Source: Bifidobacterium merycicum DSM 6492
Lineage (GTDB): Bacteria > Actinomycetota > Actinomycetes > Actinomycetales > Bifidobacteriaceae
Reading direction: 5' to 3'
NCBI RefSeq assembly: GCF_900129045.1
Contig: NZ_FQTX01000001.1
Span: forward strand, 1 to 64,000
Length of the DNA: 64,000 nucleotides
Shown: positions 27,278 through 35,507 of the stretch, piece after piece
Numbering within the stretch: the stretch's first letter is position 1
Layout of the letters: every line of letters starts with the position of its first letter
Made by a program: the position numbers and the translations under genes
Notes under the pieces: generated by a model
The model's input: only the letters and a program-made list of their open reading frames with translations
The model's database searches: none
What the model was told of the DNA's origin: nothing

Positions 27278-27343
27278 CCGATGCGACGCGACGCGTGGCC
27301 GGCGCGAACCGGCCCGCATGATATGGATAGGTAGGTTTCCGAT

Positions 27344-28522
27344 ATGACTTCCCATAGTTCTCCGGTGGCGTTCACCACGGCCGCCCAGTCGATTCCGCCG
27401 AACGTGTTCGCGGATATGGACCGTAAGGTCGCCGCCGCGGTGGCGGGCGGAGCGGACGTGATCGATCTGGCGAAAGGCAATCCTGACTCGTTTCCCGCCG
27501 AATTCATCCGCGATGTTGCCAAAACGGCCGTGGATGATCCCGCCAACGCCAGATATTCGCCGTTCGACGGCAAGCCGAGTTTCCTGCAGGCGGCGGCGAA
27601 TTGGTATCGCGGCACGTACAGCGTGGAATTGGATTGGCATACGCAGCTGTTCGCGGTGGAAGGCGCCGTCGACGGTTTGGCCGCGCTGACCGCGGTGCTG
27701 GTGTCGCCGGGGGACGCGGTCGCCTACGCCGACCCGTATTATCCTTCGTACCATTGCATGACGGTGATGGCGCAGGGGGAGGAGATTCTGCTGCCGTCGC
27801 TGCCCGAACGCGGCTTCCTGCCCGATCTCGACGCGGTGCCGGGCGAGACCTGGGAACGTGTCAAGGTGCTGATTCTCAACTATCCGAACAATCCGACCGG
27901 TGCGCAGGCGCCGCGTGAATTCCTTGAGCGGGCGATTGAACTGGCGCATGAGCATCGTTTCGCGATCATCCAGGATTTCGCGTATGCGGGGCTCGGCGTG
28001 AAGGACCAGCAGATCAGCATTCTGTCGTTGCCGGGCGCGTTCGACGTGGCGGTGGAAGTGTGTTCGCTTTCGAAGATGTATGCGATGGCGGGCTGGCGTG
28101 CCGGGTTCATCGCAGGCAACGACGACATCGTGAGTCATGTGAAGCAGTACCACTATCAAATGGGTTCCATGATCACGTCCAGTATTCAGGATGCCGGCAC
28201 CGCGGCGCTGGAATCCGACCAGAGTTGCGTGCGTGAACTCGCCGAGCGGTATGCGAGGCGTCGCGAGATCGTGGCGGGTGGTTTGCGTGAAGCCGGACTT
28301 GACGTGTTCGATTCGGACGGCGGCATTTATGCCTGGGTGCATGCGCCCGAGGGGTTGACCGGCGAACGGTTCGCCGACCTGCTGCTGGAACGCGCCGCCG
28401 TGGCCGCGCTGCCGGGCACCTGCTTCGGGCATGTCGGCAAGGACTACGTGCGGTTCAGTCTACTGAAGTCGGAGGATCTGCTGCGTGAGGCGGTGGAGCG
28501 CGTTGTGGCGATACTAGGGTAA
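27344..28522 (+). CDS. class I/II PLP-dependent aminotransferase
   Basis: Fold-type I aminotransferase. PLP Lys in SLSKMYAMAGWRAGF, Asn/Pro loop LILNYPNNPTGA, Asp in AIIQDFAYAG, and the C-terminal Arg in YVRFSLL that binds the substrate carboxylate. 392 aa. It is the last gene of the panE-like, metQNI cluster and 66 bp after metI. Likely role: transaminates the amino acid brought in by the importer to a 2-keto acid for the reductase. Close homologs are annotated as aspartate or LL-DAP type aminotransferases; specificity is not fixed by sequence. Confidence 0.85.
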   Translation: MTSHSSPVAFTTAAQSIPPNVFADMDRKVAAAVAGGADVIDLAKGNPDSFPAEFIRDVAKTAVDDPANARYSPFDGKPSFLQAAANWYRGTYSVELDWHTQLFAVEGAVDGLAALTAVLVSPGDAVAYADPYYPSYHCMTVMAQGEEILLPSLPERGFLPDLDAVPGETWERVKVLILNYPNNPTGAQAPREFLERAIELAHEHRFAIIQDFAYAGLGVKDQQISILSLPGAFDVAVEVCSLSKMYAMAGWRAGFIAGNDDIVSHVKQYHYQMGSMITSSIQDAGTAALESDQSCVRELAERYARRREIVAGGLREAGLDVFDSDGGIYAWVHAPEGLTGERFADLLLERAAVAALPGTCFGHVGKDYVRFSLLKSEDLLREAVERVVAILG

Positions 28523-28570
28523 CGCCTCGTTTCCGTAAACAGTACCGTGAATATGCGGAAGGATGCTGAA

Positions 28571-28626
28571 AAACCCGTCTGGTCGGTGGTGGCGTATTAC
28601 GAATGCCATGCTGGCCGGACGGGTTT
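28571..28626 (+). terminator. terminator-like hairpin after the aminotransferase
   Basis: AAACCCGTCTGG (28571-28582) pairs with CCGGACGGGTTT (28615-28626), one G-U pair, 32-nt loop; only a short T stretch. Confidence 0.6.
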
Positions 28627-28918
28627 CGTGTGTTACAGGAGACGGAAAGGTGTTCCGTTGCCTGTTTCCCTAATGATGTCGCCTCATAATCATTTACGAA
28701 TACGGCCACAAAGGATTTTGCTATTCCGTAAGTGTTGAAAAGTTTGAAATAGAACATATAGAAGTTGAAATAATGACGCGTTATCAATTCCGTAATCGTT
28801 GGGGGGGGGTAGCAGCCTATAGATTAAGGCGATTATTCACATGCTGTGTCGGCTTAATGCGGTGATTATCTTGTGAATCATCACATCAAGTTTTCATTTG
28901 AGTTTGGAGTAACGTCAT
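28627..28918. other. AT-rich intergenic leader with an inverted LysR-type box
   Basis: Contains a run of ten or more G (about 28800-28809) and, on the minus strand, ATCGCCTTAATCTATAGG (28833-28816). The last ten bases of that site equal the end of the site at 31915. The spacing of about 85 bp to the start of the broken ABC operon suggests that it was this operon's operator. No complete gene is present. Confidence 0.45.
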
Positions 28919-29309
28919 ATGTCTCGTATCGTGAAGAAATTCACACGATGGGCAGGTTGAGGCCGCCGAATCGTTGGGTATGACGGCGAACCAAGTACGT
29001 ATGCGCGTCCTGCTGCCGCAGGCCGGAATCGTGGCTCTGCCTGGCCTGATGAATTCCCTCATCGGACTCATCAAAGGCACGTCGTTGGCGTTCGTGTGCG
29101 CTGTCGTCGAAATGACCGCCGAAGGCCAGATCCTGGCTGGCGCCACGTACCGCTACTTCGAAATGTATTGCTCTCCCGCCATCATCTATTGGGTCATCAC
29201 CATGATCCTGGAATGGCTGGCGCGACTGCTGGAAAAGAAACTTTCGGTTCCCGAGCAGGCTCCGGAACTCAAGCAAGTCATTCAGGAAGGGGCATTGACC
29301 AATGATTAA
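28919..29309 (+). pseudogene. amino-acid ABC transporter permease, 5' portion deleted
   Basis: After SD GGAG and an ATG (28919), 13 codons run into TGA (28958). Immediately beyond, in another frame, come the second half of a HisM-type permease: VEAAESLGMTANQVRMRVLLPQAG (EAA loop) to the stop at 29309. The EAA loop normally lies near residue 125-140, so roughly 100 codons are missing. I infer a deletion that joined the start region of this or an upstream gene to the middle of the permease gene. A TTG at 28974 could still start a 111-residue fragment. The transporter cannot be functional on its own. The ATPase gene downstream is intact. Confidence 0.8.
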
Positions 29310-30072
29310 GATCCGCAACCTCGTCAAGCGATTCAACAAGCATACGGTGCTCGACGGAATCGATCTGGACATCGAACCGGGAGAGGTGGTGGCCTTCATC
29401 GGTCCGTCCGGAACCGGTAAGTCGACGTTCCTGTGTTCCCTCAACCTTCTGGAGAAGCCAGACAGCGGAACGATTCAGTTCGATGACACCACGTACGATC
29501 TCGCGCACATCTCCAAGAAGGAGACGCTTCGTCTGCGTCGCAACACGTCCATGGTGTTCCAGAGCTTCAACCTATTCAAGAACCGCACCGTTCTGGAGAA
29601 CGTGGAGGAGGGGCTCAGAGTAGTCAAGAAGCTGCCGAAGGCTGAAGTGAAGGAACATGCTCTGGCCGAGCTTCGCAATGTCGGACTCGAAGCCTACCAG
29701 GATCATTATCCGCAGCACCTGTCGGGTGGCCAGCAGCAGCGCGTTGCCATCGCAAGGGCGCTGTCCATGAAGCCCGAGTTGCTTCTGCTCGATGAGCCGA
29801 CATCGGCCCTCGACCCCGAACGAGTCAAGGAAGTGCAGGACACCATCACTCTGGCCGCGCAGGGAGGAAACACCATGCTTCTGGTGTCCCATGAGATGGG
29901 ATTTGTACGCAAGATTGCCTCGCGTGTGCTGTTCATCGAAAACGGCAAGATTGTGGAACAAGGCAACCCGGAGGAGATTTTCTCCCATCCGAAGACGCCT
30001 CGTCTCCGTTCCTTCCTGTCCGACTTCGAATCCTACGACTCCAAGCCCGTGGTGCTTAGCCCGCTTGCCTGA
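29302..30072 (+). CDS. amino-acid ABC transporter ATP-binding protein
   Basis: ATPase of a polar amino-acid importer (GlnQ/TcyC/YtmN type). Walker A GPSGTGKST, Q-loop MVFQSFNLFKNRT, signature LSGGQQQR, Walker B LLLLDEPTSALDP, H-loop LVSHEM. 256 aa, intact. It overlaps the permease remnant by 8 bp. With the permease truncated and no receptor gene next to it, it must share subunits with another importer or be redundant. Confidence 0.9.
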   Translation: MIKIRNLVKRFNKHTVLDGIDLDIEPGEVVAFIGPSGTGKSTFLCSLNLLEKPDSGTIQFDDTTYDLAHISKKETLRLRRNTSMVFQSFNLFKNRTVLENVEEGLRVVKKLPKAEVKEHALAELRNVGLEAYQDHYPQHLSGGQQQRVAIARALSMKPELLLLDEPTSALDPERVKEVQDTITLAAQGGNTMLLVSHEMGFVRKIASRVLFIENGKIVEQGNPEEIFSHPKTPRLRSFLSDFESYDSKPVVLSPLA

Positions 30073-30143
30073 TACGAGCCGTACCTGAATCTAACCGACG
30101 GTCGCATGACCGCAATATATCGAATTTTGAAAGAGGAACAACA

Positions 30144-31253
30144 ATGGCATTCGGATTGAACAACGGCAGCGCATCCACGACACTGCATCTTGACAGGACG
30201 GCAAACGCCTGTGGCGTGCGCGCCCACCGCAAGCAGACGGAGGATCCGCAGGGGCGTAACCGTCCGGTGGAGGAGACGACCGTCGAGCAGACGCCGGACG
30301 GCGCGTTCCGTCGCCAGCGTAACGAGTTCACGGTTCGTTTCGGATCCCAGCCGGGCCAGGCTCCTGCGGAACCCGGGCGTTACCATGTACTGGGAGCCAC
30401 CGGCTGCGGTTGGAACCGTCGCCAGCGCATCGTGATTCGTTTGCTGGGACTGTGGGATGTGTTCACTCCGGAGATTATCTACGGTCGTGATGAGCATGGT
30501 TGGAAGCTCACCCAGCCCGAAGGCGGTGTGGCTGAGAAGTTCGGCTATGAACGTCTTAATGATGCGTACAAGGCCACGGAACCGAACTATCGGGGAAGAG
30601 CGACTTCCCCCACCGTCATCGACATGACCAACGGCAAGGTGGTCACCAACAACTATCACATTCTGAGCATCGATCTTGAGACGGCCTTCAAGCCGTTCCG
30701 CAAGCCCGGCGCCCCTGATTTGTATCCGGAGGATTTGCGACAGAAGATCGATCTGCTCAACCAGCAGATCTTCGATGATGTCCACAACGGCACCTACAAG
30801 GTCAACTTCGCCACGTCCAAGGGCGCGGCGAAGGCCGCTTACGAGGTCTTCAAGGCGCGTCTGGCCGATTATGACTTCCGTCTGGCATCGAGGCGTTACC
30901 TGTTCGGTCCGAACCTGACGGATTCCGACGTTCGCTTGTTCCAGACCCTAGAATCGTACGAAATCGGTTACAGGCCGGAATTCCTGGAAAGCCTCGGTCT
31001 TTCGGATGACGAAGTGGTGCATGTGTGGGATTACCCGAACCTGTTCGCCTATGCACGCGACCCGTTCTCCCCGGCCGACCATACCCTGCAGTCCGTCAAG
31101 GATGAGCGCAAGGCGCTGTACGAGCGCTGGCTCGAACCCGCAGGTTGCGAGGTGCTGTCCGGTTCGCCCTACTATTCCGGTCCGGGTGTCGGCGGTTCGT
31201 TCGAACTGTGGCAGTTCGGGCCCGAATCCGCATCCCAGCCTTTCCGCGGCTGA
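30144..31253 (+). CDS. glutathione S-transferase-like (ECM4/YqjG-type) protein
   Basis: Omega-like GST/glutathionyl-hydroquinone reductase family protein. The thioredoxin-like N-domain has the reactive Cys in GCGWNRRQRIVIRLLGL (family form CPWAHR). The all-helical C-domain shows DLYPEDLRQKIDLLNQQIFDDVHNGTY, KGAAKAAYEV and YLFGPNLTDSDVRLFQTL. 369 aa, slightly long because of a polar N-terminal 90 residues. SD GAAAGAGGA. Bifidobacteria are generally thought not to make glutathione, so the thiol partner may be another low-molecular-weight thiol or an imported one. It follows a sulfur-type ABC ATPase and precedes a GNAT gene, which supports an organosulfur role. Confidence 0.8.
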   Translation: MAFGLNNGSASTTLHLDRTANACGVRAHRKQTEDPQGRNRPVEETTVEQTPDGAFRRQRNEFTVRFGSQPGQAPAEPGRYHVLGATGCGWNRRQRIVIRLLGLWDVFTPEIIYGRDEHGWKLTQPEGGVAEKFGYERLNDAYKATEPNYRGRATSPTVIDMTNGKVVTNNYHILSIDLETAFKPFRKPGAPDLYPEDLRQKIDLLNQQIFDDVHNGTYKVNFATSKGAAKAAYEVFKARLADYDFRLASRRYLFGPNLTDSDVRLFQTLESYEIGYRPEFLESLGLSDDEVVHVWDYPNLFAYARDPFSPADHTLQSVKDERKALYERWLEPAGCEVLSGSPYYSGPGVGGSFELWQFGPESASQPFRG

Positions 31254-31311
31254 GACGGTACAGTTCGGAACAGCAGCTGAATGTGCATGATGATTGGACG
31301 GTAAAAGAACG

Positions 31312-31832
31312 ATGACTGATCTGGAACTGGAACATCGCGATATTGGACATGGCGTAACGATTCGAAGGGCCGAGGAGCGTGAATATGATCAGGTCGGGCA
31401 GGCCCTGCTCGAAGCCTTCACCGCCAGCGGCAAGATTACCGAACATTACCGGCAGCGGTTGCTGGGTATCACGCCGCGCAGCAAGACCGAGGATGTCTGG
31501 GTCGCGGAGGATGTGGATGGTCAGATTATCGGAGCCTATTGACACCGAAGCTCGATCATCTTGAAGAGCCCGACACGTTCGGATTCAATACGCTTGGCGT
31601 ATTGCCCTCCGCGCGGGGCAAAGGTGTAGGCGGGGCATTCGTCCATCATGCGTTGGACCTAGCCCGTTCCCATGGATTGTGTAGGGTGCTGATCCATTCC
31701 GGCCCAGGCATGTTGGATGCCCATCGTCTGTACCAGCATTGCGGTTTCGTCAGGCATCGCGAGCTGGAGACGCTGGTCGTCGACGGCGGACAACGATTGC
31801 TGTTCTTCATCTACGATTTCGATGATGAATGA
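31312..31832 (+). pseudogene. GNAT-family N-acetyltransferase with a frameshift
   Basis: The first frame (ATG 31312) encodes HGVTIRRAEEREYDQVGQALLEAF to IIGAY and stops at 31542. The continuation TPKLDHLEEPDTFGFNTLGVLPSARGKGVGGAFVHHAL (acetyl-CoA loop RGKGVGG) is in the next frame from 31539. One missing T in the TATTTG stretch at about 31537 explains the break. Restored, it would be about 173 aa. In Bacillus a GNAT (YtmI/SnaA) accompanies a cystine/S-methyl-cysteine importer, similar to this context. It may be a true pseudogene or a homopolymer sequencing error. Confidence 0.85.
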
Positions 31833-31837
31833 TCGGG

Positions 31838-31880
31838 AAGCCGGCCTTCTGCGGAGAGAATCCATGGAAGGCCGGCTTTT
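31838..31880 (+). terminator. terminator of the GST/GNAT operon
   Basis: AAGCCGGCCTTC (31838-31849) pairs perfectly with GAAGGCCGGCTT (31867-31878), followed by TT. Confidence 0.85.
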
Positions 31881-31914
31881 ATGAATCTTATGAATGATGG
31901 CATCTGAGCGCGTG

Positions 31915-31965
31915 ATAACAAGAATCTATAGGAGAATGACGCGGCTTATAACCAACATCGATAGG
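31915..31965 (+). promoter_or_regulatory. pair of LysR-type boxes upstream of the Cys/Met PLP gene
   Basis: ATAACAAGAATCTATAGG (31915-31932) and ATAACCAACATCGATAGG (31948-31965), direct orientation, starts 33 bp apart, as in the pair at 23314/23346. Located 130-180 bp before the start at 32095. Confidence 0.6.
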
Positions 31966-32094
31966 GGCATCGCGTGGTGGAATTTGAAATCGAGTTAAGT
32001 AGGGAACCGTAATCGCGCGAACGCCGCACAAACAATGCGACCGCCGCGCGGCAAGGAACCGATACTGAAACATACAACCCAAGGGGGTGCACAC

Positions 32095-33309
32095 ATGACA
32101 CGATTCAACACTCAGCTCGTCCACGGTCTGCCGATCAACGACAACAACACCGGAGCCGTGAACCCGCCGATCTACAATTCGTCCACTTATGCTTTCGAAT
32201 CGGTCGAGTCCATGCCCCGCTGGGATTACGCGCGCAGCGGCAACCCGACCCGTGAATTCTTGGAACGCCAGATCGCGCAGCTCGAACACGGCACCCGCGG
32301 TTTCGCATTCGGTTCCGGCCTGGCGGCCATCCACGCCGTGTTGTCCATCTTCCAACCCGGTGACCGCATCGTCGTCGGCAAGAACATCTACGGCGGTACC
32401 TATTCGCTGTTCAACGAGTTCTTCACCCGCTGGGGTGTGAGGGTTGAAGCCGTTGACACCGCCGACTATGAGGCGCTTGATGCCGCCGTCGCCGGTCGTA
32501 ACGGTGAGGATAAGGCCAAGGCCGTGTACTTCGAAGTGCTGACCAACCCGCTGCTGCAGGTCAACAACGCGTCCCGCATCTCCGAGGTCGTGCACCGCTA
32601 CGGCGCACTGTCCATCGTCGACAACACTTTCGTCACCCCCTACCTGCAGCAGCCGCTCGACCTGGGCGCCGATATCGTCATCCATTCCGCCACCAAGTAT
32701 CTTGCCGGCCATTCCGAAGTGAACGCCGGTCTGGTGGTCGTGGCCGACGATGTGCTCGGGGAGCGCATCTACTACTCGCAGAACCGTTTGGGCGGCGTGC
32801 TCGCGCCCACCGAATGCGACGCGGTGCGCCGCGGCATCCAGACACTCGCGCTGCGCCTCGACCGTCAGCAGGAGAACGCGCTCGCCATCGCCGACTATCT
32901 GCTGGCCCATCCGCTGGTCAAAACGGTGAACTACCCGGGCATTCACGGCAATCGTGACGAGATTCTGCGCGATAACGGGCTCAAGGGTTTCGGCGGCGTG
33001 CTGAGCTTCGAAGTCGTGCCGGGAGTCAACCCGTCCATTATCCTGAACAACCTGCACATCTTCCACTTGGCCGTGTCCCTCGGCGCGGTGGAAAGCCTCG
33101 CCGAACTGCCGTGTCGCATGACGCATTTCGAACTGCCGCGCGAGGAACGCCTCAAGGTCGGTATCAGCGACGAACTCATTCGCTTGGCAGTCGGCGTCGA
33201 AGACAAGCAGGATCTCATCGAGGATCTCGGTCAGGCGTTCGAACTCGCATACACCGAATATCTTGAGGAGCACGAGGGCTTGCAGACGTTGGGGAAGTTG
33301 TCGGTCTGA
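32095..33309 (+). CDS. Cys/Met-metabolism PLP enzyme (cystathionine gamma-synthase/lyase family)
   Basis: Fold-type I PLP enzyme of the trans-sulfuration family. YARSGNPTREFLERQIAQLE, GSGLAAIHAVLS, NIYGGTYSLF, the PLP Lys in HSATKYLAGHSEVNAG, and C-terminal LIRLAVGVED. 404 aa, full length. Family members include MetB, MetC, MGL and O-acetylhomoserine thiol lyases; the order of residues does not decide between gamma-synthase and lyase. SD AAGGGGGTG. A second family member (MetY type) lies at 41082; the two were probably adjacent before a mobile element inserted between them. Confidence 0.88.
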   Translation: MTRFNTQLVHGLPINDNNTGAVNPPIYNSSTYAFESVESMPRWDYARSGNPTREFLERQIAQLEHGTRGFAFGSGLAAIHAVLSIFQPGDRIVVGKNIYGGTYSLFNEFFTRWGVRVEAVDTADYEALDAAVAGRNGEDKAKAVYFEVLTNPLLQVNNASRISEVVHRYGALSIVDNTFVTPYLQQPLDLGADIVIHSATKYLAGHSEVNAGLVVVADDVLGERIYYSQNRLGGVLAPTECDAVRRGIQTLALRLDRQQENALAIADYLLAHPLVKTVNYPGIHGNRDEILRDNGLKGFGGVLSFEVVPGVNPSIILNNLHIFHLAVSLGAVESLAELPCRMTHFELPREERLKVGISDELIRLAVGVEDKQDLIEDLGQAFELAYTEYLEEHEGLQTLGKLSV

Positions 33310-33457
33310 GCGACGCCGCATTCCGCAATCATTCGTACAACCAAGTACAACCTCGCATAACATGAAGCGTTTTGTCAAGTGCTTTTTCTGATATATTGAC
33401 GTTTTTCCTTGACAGCGGATGAAGCGAGGAATTATTTAAAGGTTTCTCTTTTGACTA

Positions 33458-33506
33458 TTGCAATCATAGTTTCTACCTGTTATAATGTACTTGTACAATA
33501 AGTACA
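33458..33506 (+). promoter_or_regulatory. promoter and operator of the YtrA-type regulator gene
   Basis: TTGCAA (33458-33463), 17-bp spacer, TATAAT (33481-33486), a Firmicutes-like sigma-70 promoter. The operator TGTACTT-GTACAAT-AAGTACA (33486-33506) is a perfect 7-bp dyad overlapping the end of the -10. It probably binds the regulator itself. Confidence 0.7.
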
Positions 33507-33528
33507 CCTATTCAGAAGGTGGTTAATC

Positions 33529-33906
33529 ATGGATATTATTATCAGCAACAACGCCAGCAAACCGATATATGAGCAGATCACAACCCAAATTAAGGCAATG
33601 ATAATGAGCGGTAAACTGCAACCAGGAGAAGCGATTCCGTCAATGCGATCATTGGCAAAAGCGATCCATGTAAGCGTAATCACCGTTCAAAAAGCATATG
33701 AGGATTTGCAAAGAGATGGATTCATCGAAACCACGGTTGGCAGAGGAAGTTTTGTGTCTGCCCAAAATAAAGAGTTCTATCAGGAAGAGCAGCAGCGTAT
33801 TGCAGGGGAGCATTTACAAATAGCCGCTGAAATCGGGCGTGGAAACAATATCTCCCTCGAAAAACTGACAGAGCTGCTGTCACTATTCTATCTGGAGGAT
33901 AAGTAA
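33529..33906 (+). CDS. GntR-family regulator, YtrA subfamily
   Basis: Short GntR repressor (125 aa): winged HTH at residues 10-75 (PIYEQITTQIKAMIMSGKLQPGEAIPSMRSLAKAI, then VQKAYEDLQRDGFIETTVGRGSFV) and a small dimerisation tail of about 45 residues, as is typical of YtrA. This subfamily normally represses an adjacent ABC transporter induced by cell-wall peptide antibiotics or membrane stress. Codon use is AT-rich (AAA, GAA, ATT) unlike the host. It ends 2 bp before the ATPase gene. Confidence 0.9.
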   Translation: MDIIISNNASKPIYEQITTQIKAMIMSGKLQPGEAIPSMRSLAKAIHVSVITVQKAYEDLQRDGFIETTVGRGSFVSAQNKEFYQEEQQRIAGEHLQIAAEIGRGNNISLEKLTELLSLFYLEDK

Positions 33907-33907
33907 C

Positions 33908-34773
33908 ATGGAAAACATTTTAGAATTGCAACAGGTTTCCAAGTCATTTCCAAGCTCAGGTTTTAGGTTGGAGAATATTACATTTTCCCTACCATATGGC
34001 ACCATAATGGGGTTTGTCGGTGAAAATGGAGCGGGGAAAACGACTACGATTGGCTGTGTTCTGAACACAATCGCAGAATACAGCGGCACCGTTAAACTGT
34101 TTGGAAAAAAGATGTTGGATACCGATACCGATATACGCGAGAAAATCGGTGTTGTTTACGACGGCGATAACTTCCCTGCTTACTTAAACGCAAATCAATT
34201 GGCTCATGTAATGGCAGGATTTTATAAACAATGGGATAACGATTTGTTTCAGAAGTATCTTCGCGACTTCAAGTTGTCGGCCAAGCAAAAAATCAAGCAC
34301 TATTCCAAAGGAATGACGATGAAATTGGCAATCGCTGTTGCATTATCTCACCACCCGCAGTTGCTGATTTTGGATGAAGCAACGAGTGGGTTAGATCCAG
34401 TTATGCGAGATGAAATGCTGGACGTTTTTCTGGACTTTGTTCAGGAAGAAGGTCATTCTATCCTGTTGTCATCACATATCACAAGTGATTTAGAGAAAAT
34501 AGCGGACTATATCACCTTTATTCATAACGGAAAACTGATTATGACCGTGACCAAAGACGACTTGTTATACAACTATGCCGTTATGCGCTGTACAGAAAAT
34601 CAGTTTACTTCTATAGACAATGATGACATCGTTGCCTACAGAAAGCGGGATTATCAGATTGATGTGCTGCTTGCCGATGGTAAAGCTGCACAGAAAAATA
34701 TAAAGACGCCGTGATCGATCACGTTTCTGTCGATGAAATCATGTTGCTGCTGATAAAGGGGGATCGGGGATGA
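33908..34773 (+). pseudogene. ABC transporter ATP-binding protein, C-terminus frameshifted
   Basis: ATPase of the YtrB/BcrA-like class. Walker A GENGAGKTT, signature YSKGMTMK, Walker B LLILDEATSGLDP, H-loop LSSHITSDLEK. The frame runs from 33908 to a stop at 34714. The expected C-terminus (DAVIDHVSVDEIMLLLIKGDRG, ending at 34773 and overlapping the next ATG) is in another frame after the AAAAATAT stretch at about 34695, so one A is missing. The 268-residue product lacks only about 25 C-terminal residues and may keep some activity. Confidence 0.85.
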
Positions 34774-35424
34774 AAGGCCTTTTGAAGAACAATTATTATG
34801 CAACTATTGCCAATGCTAAATTAATTTTCGTTGTCACAGTTTTGCTTTGTGCATTGTCTATTGTTATGAAAAGTCAAATGCTGCTCGTGACCTTTATTCT
34901 GCTTTGCATGATTGGTTTCTCCATTATCTCAATTGTAGGACTTCGCAAAGAAATCGCTTCAAAGTGGAATAAATACAAGATAACCACGCCTTTGAAAAGA
35001 GTTGATATTATAAAAGGTTACTTTTTGAGCCATCTTCTATGGCTAATTGTAGGAATGCTTATTGCCGGGGCAGGAGTCGCTTTGTCGATTATACTGTCCG
35101 GACTCCTTTTTGATAAGAACATCGACATTTTCAATTTTTATGTCCTCGGTATCGGCATCAGCCTGTTCACAGGCGCCTTCTTTTTCCCCACTGTTCTTTT
35201 CCTGGAACGGAGAAGAACGAAACGAGGCTTTTTTGGCTATCAGTTTGCTTTGTGGAATTGGTATTATTGCAGGTCTTGCCACGTTAATGAATGCTGTGTT
35301 TCCAACACCTATGAGTAATGCACAGATTATAATAGTTGGTACAATTATTATAACTATTGCTGTTTTTGCGTTTGCTATTTCTTGCTTTTTGACTATCAGT
35401 ATATATCGAAAGCGAGATTATTAA
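34770..35424 (+). pseudogene. ABC-2 type permease, frameshifted
   Basis: Membrane partner of the preceding ATPase. The first frame gives helices at about residues 19-30, 36-54, 84-110 and 125-140 up to GAFFFP; the rest (EERNEAFLAISLLCGIGIIAGLATLMNAVF to SIYRKRDY) is in another frame, with the shift at about 35185-35195. Restored, it would be about 217 aa. A terminator hairpin follows at 35451-35480. The transporter is therefore probably non-functional. Confidence 0.8.
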
Positions 35425-35450
35425 GTGAAATAAAAGATGATTTCAATATA

Positions 35451-35480
35451 GGAACCGCAGAGATAATGTTCTGCGGTTCC
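35451..35480. terminator. terminator hairpin after the element's ABC genes
   Basis: GGAACCGCAGA-GATAATGT-TCTGCGGTTCC, perfect 11-bp stem. It lies between the convergent ABC and relaxase genes. Confidence 0.7.
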
Positions 35481-35507
35481 AATACTCAGCAGGACTGTTC
35501 ATCTGAC

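Noticed and set aside
27297..27314. GGCCGG-CGCGAA-CCGGCC as terminator between metI and the aminotransferase gene
   Set aside because: Short stem with no T-run inside what appears to be one operon; not listed.
31881..32094. SAM (S-box) riboswitch upstream of the Cys/Met PLP gene
   Set aside because: I find no S-box core sequences or a terminator following them; the LysR-type boxes explain the visible repeats better.
33451..33486. TTGACT (33451-33456) as the -35 of the YtrA-type gene
   Set aside because: Its distance to TATAAT is 24 bp; TTGCAA at 33458 gives the standard 17 bp.
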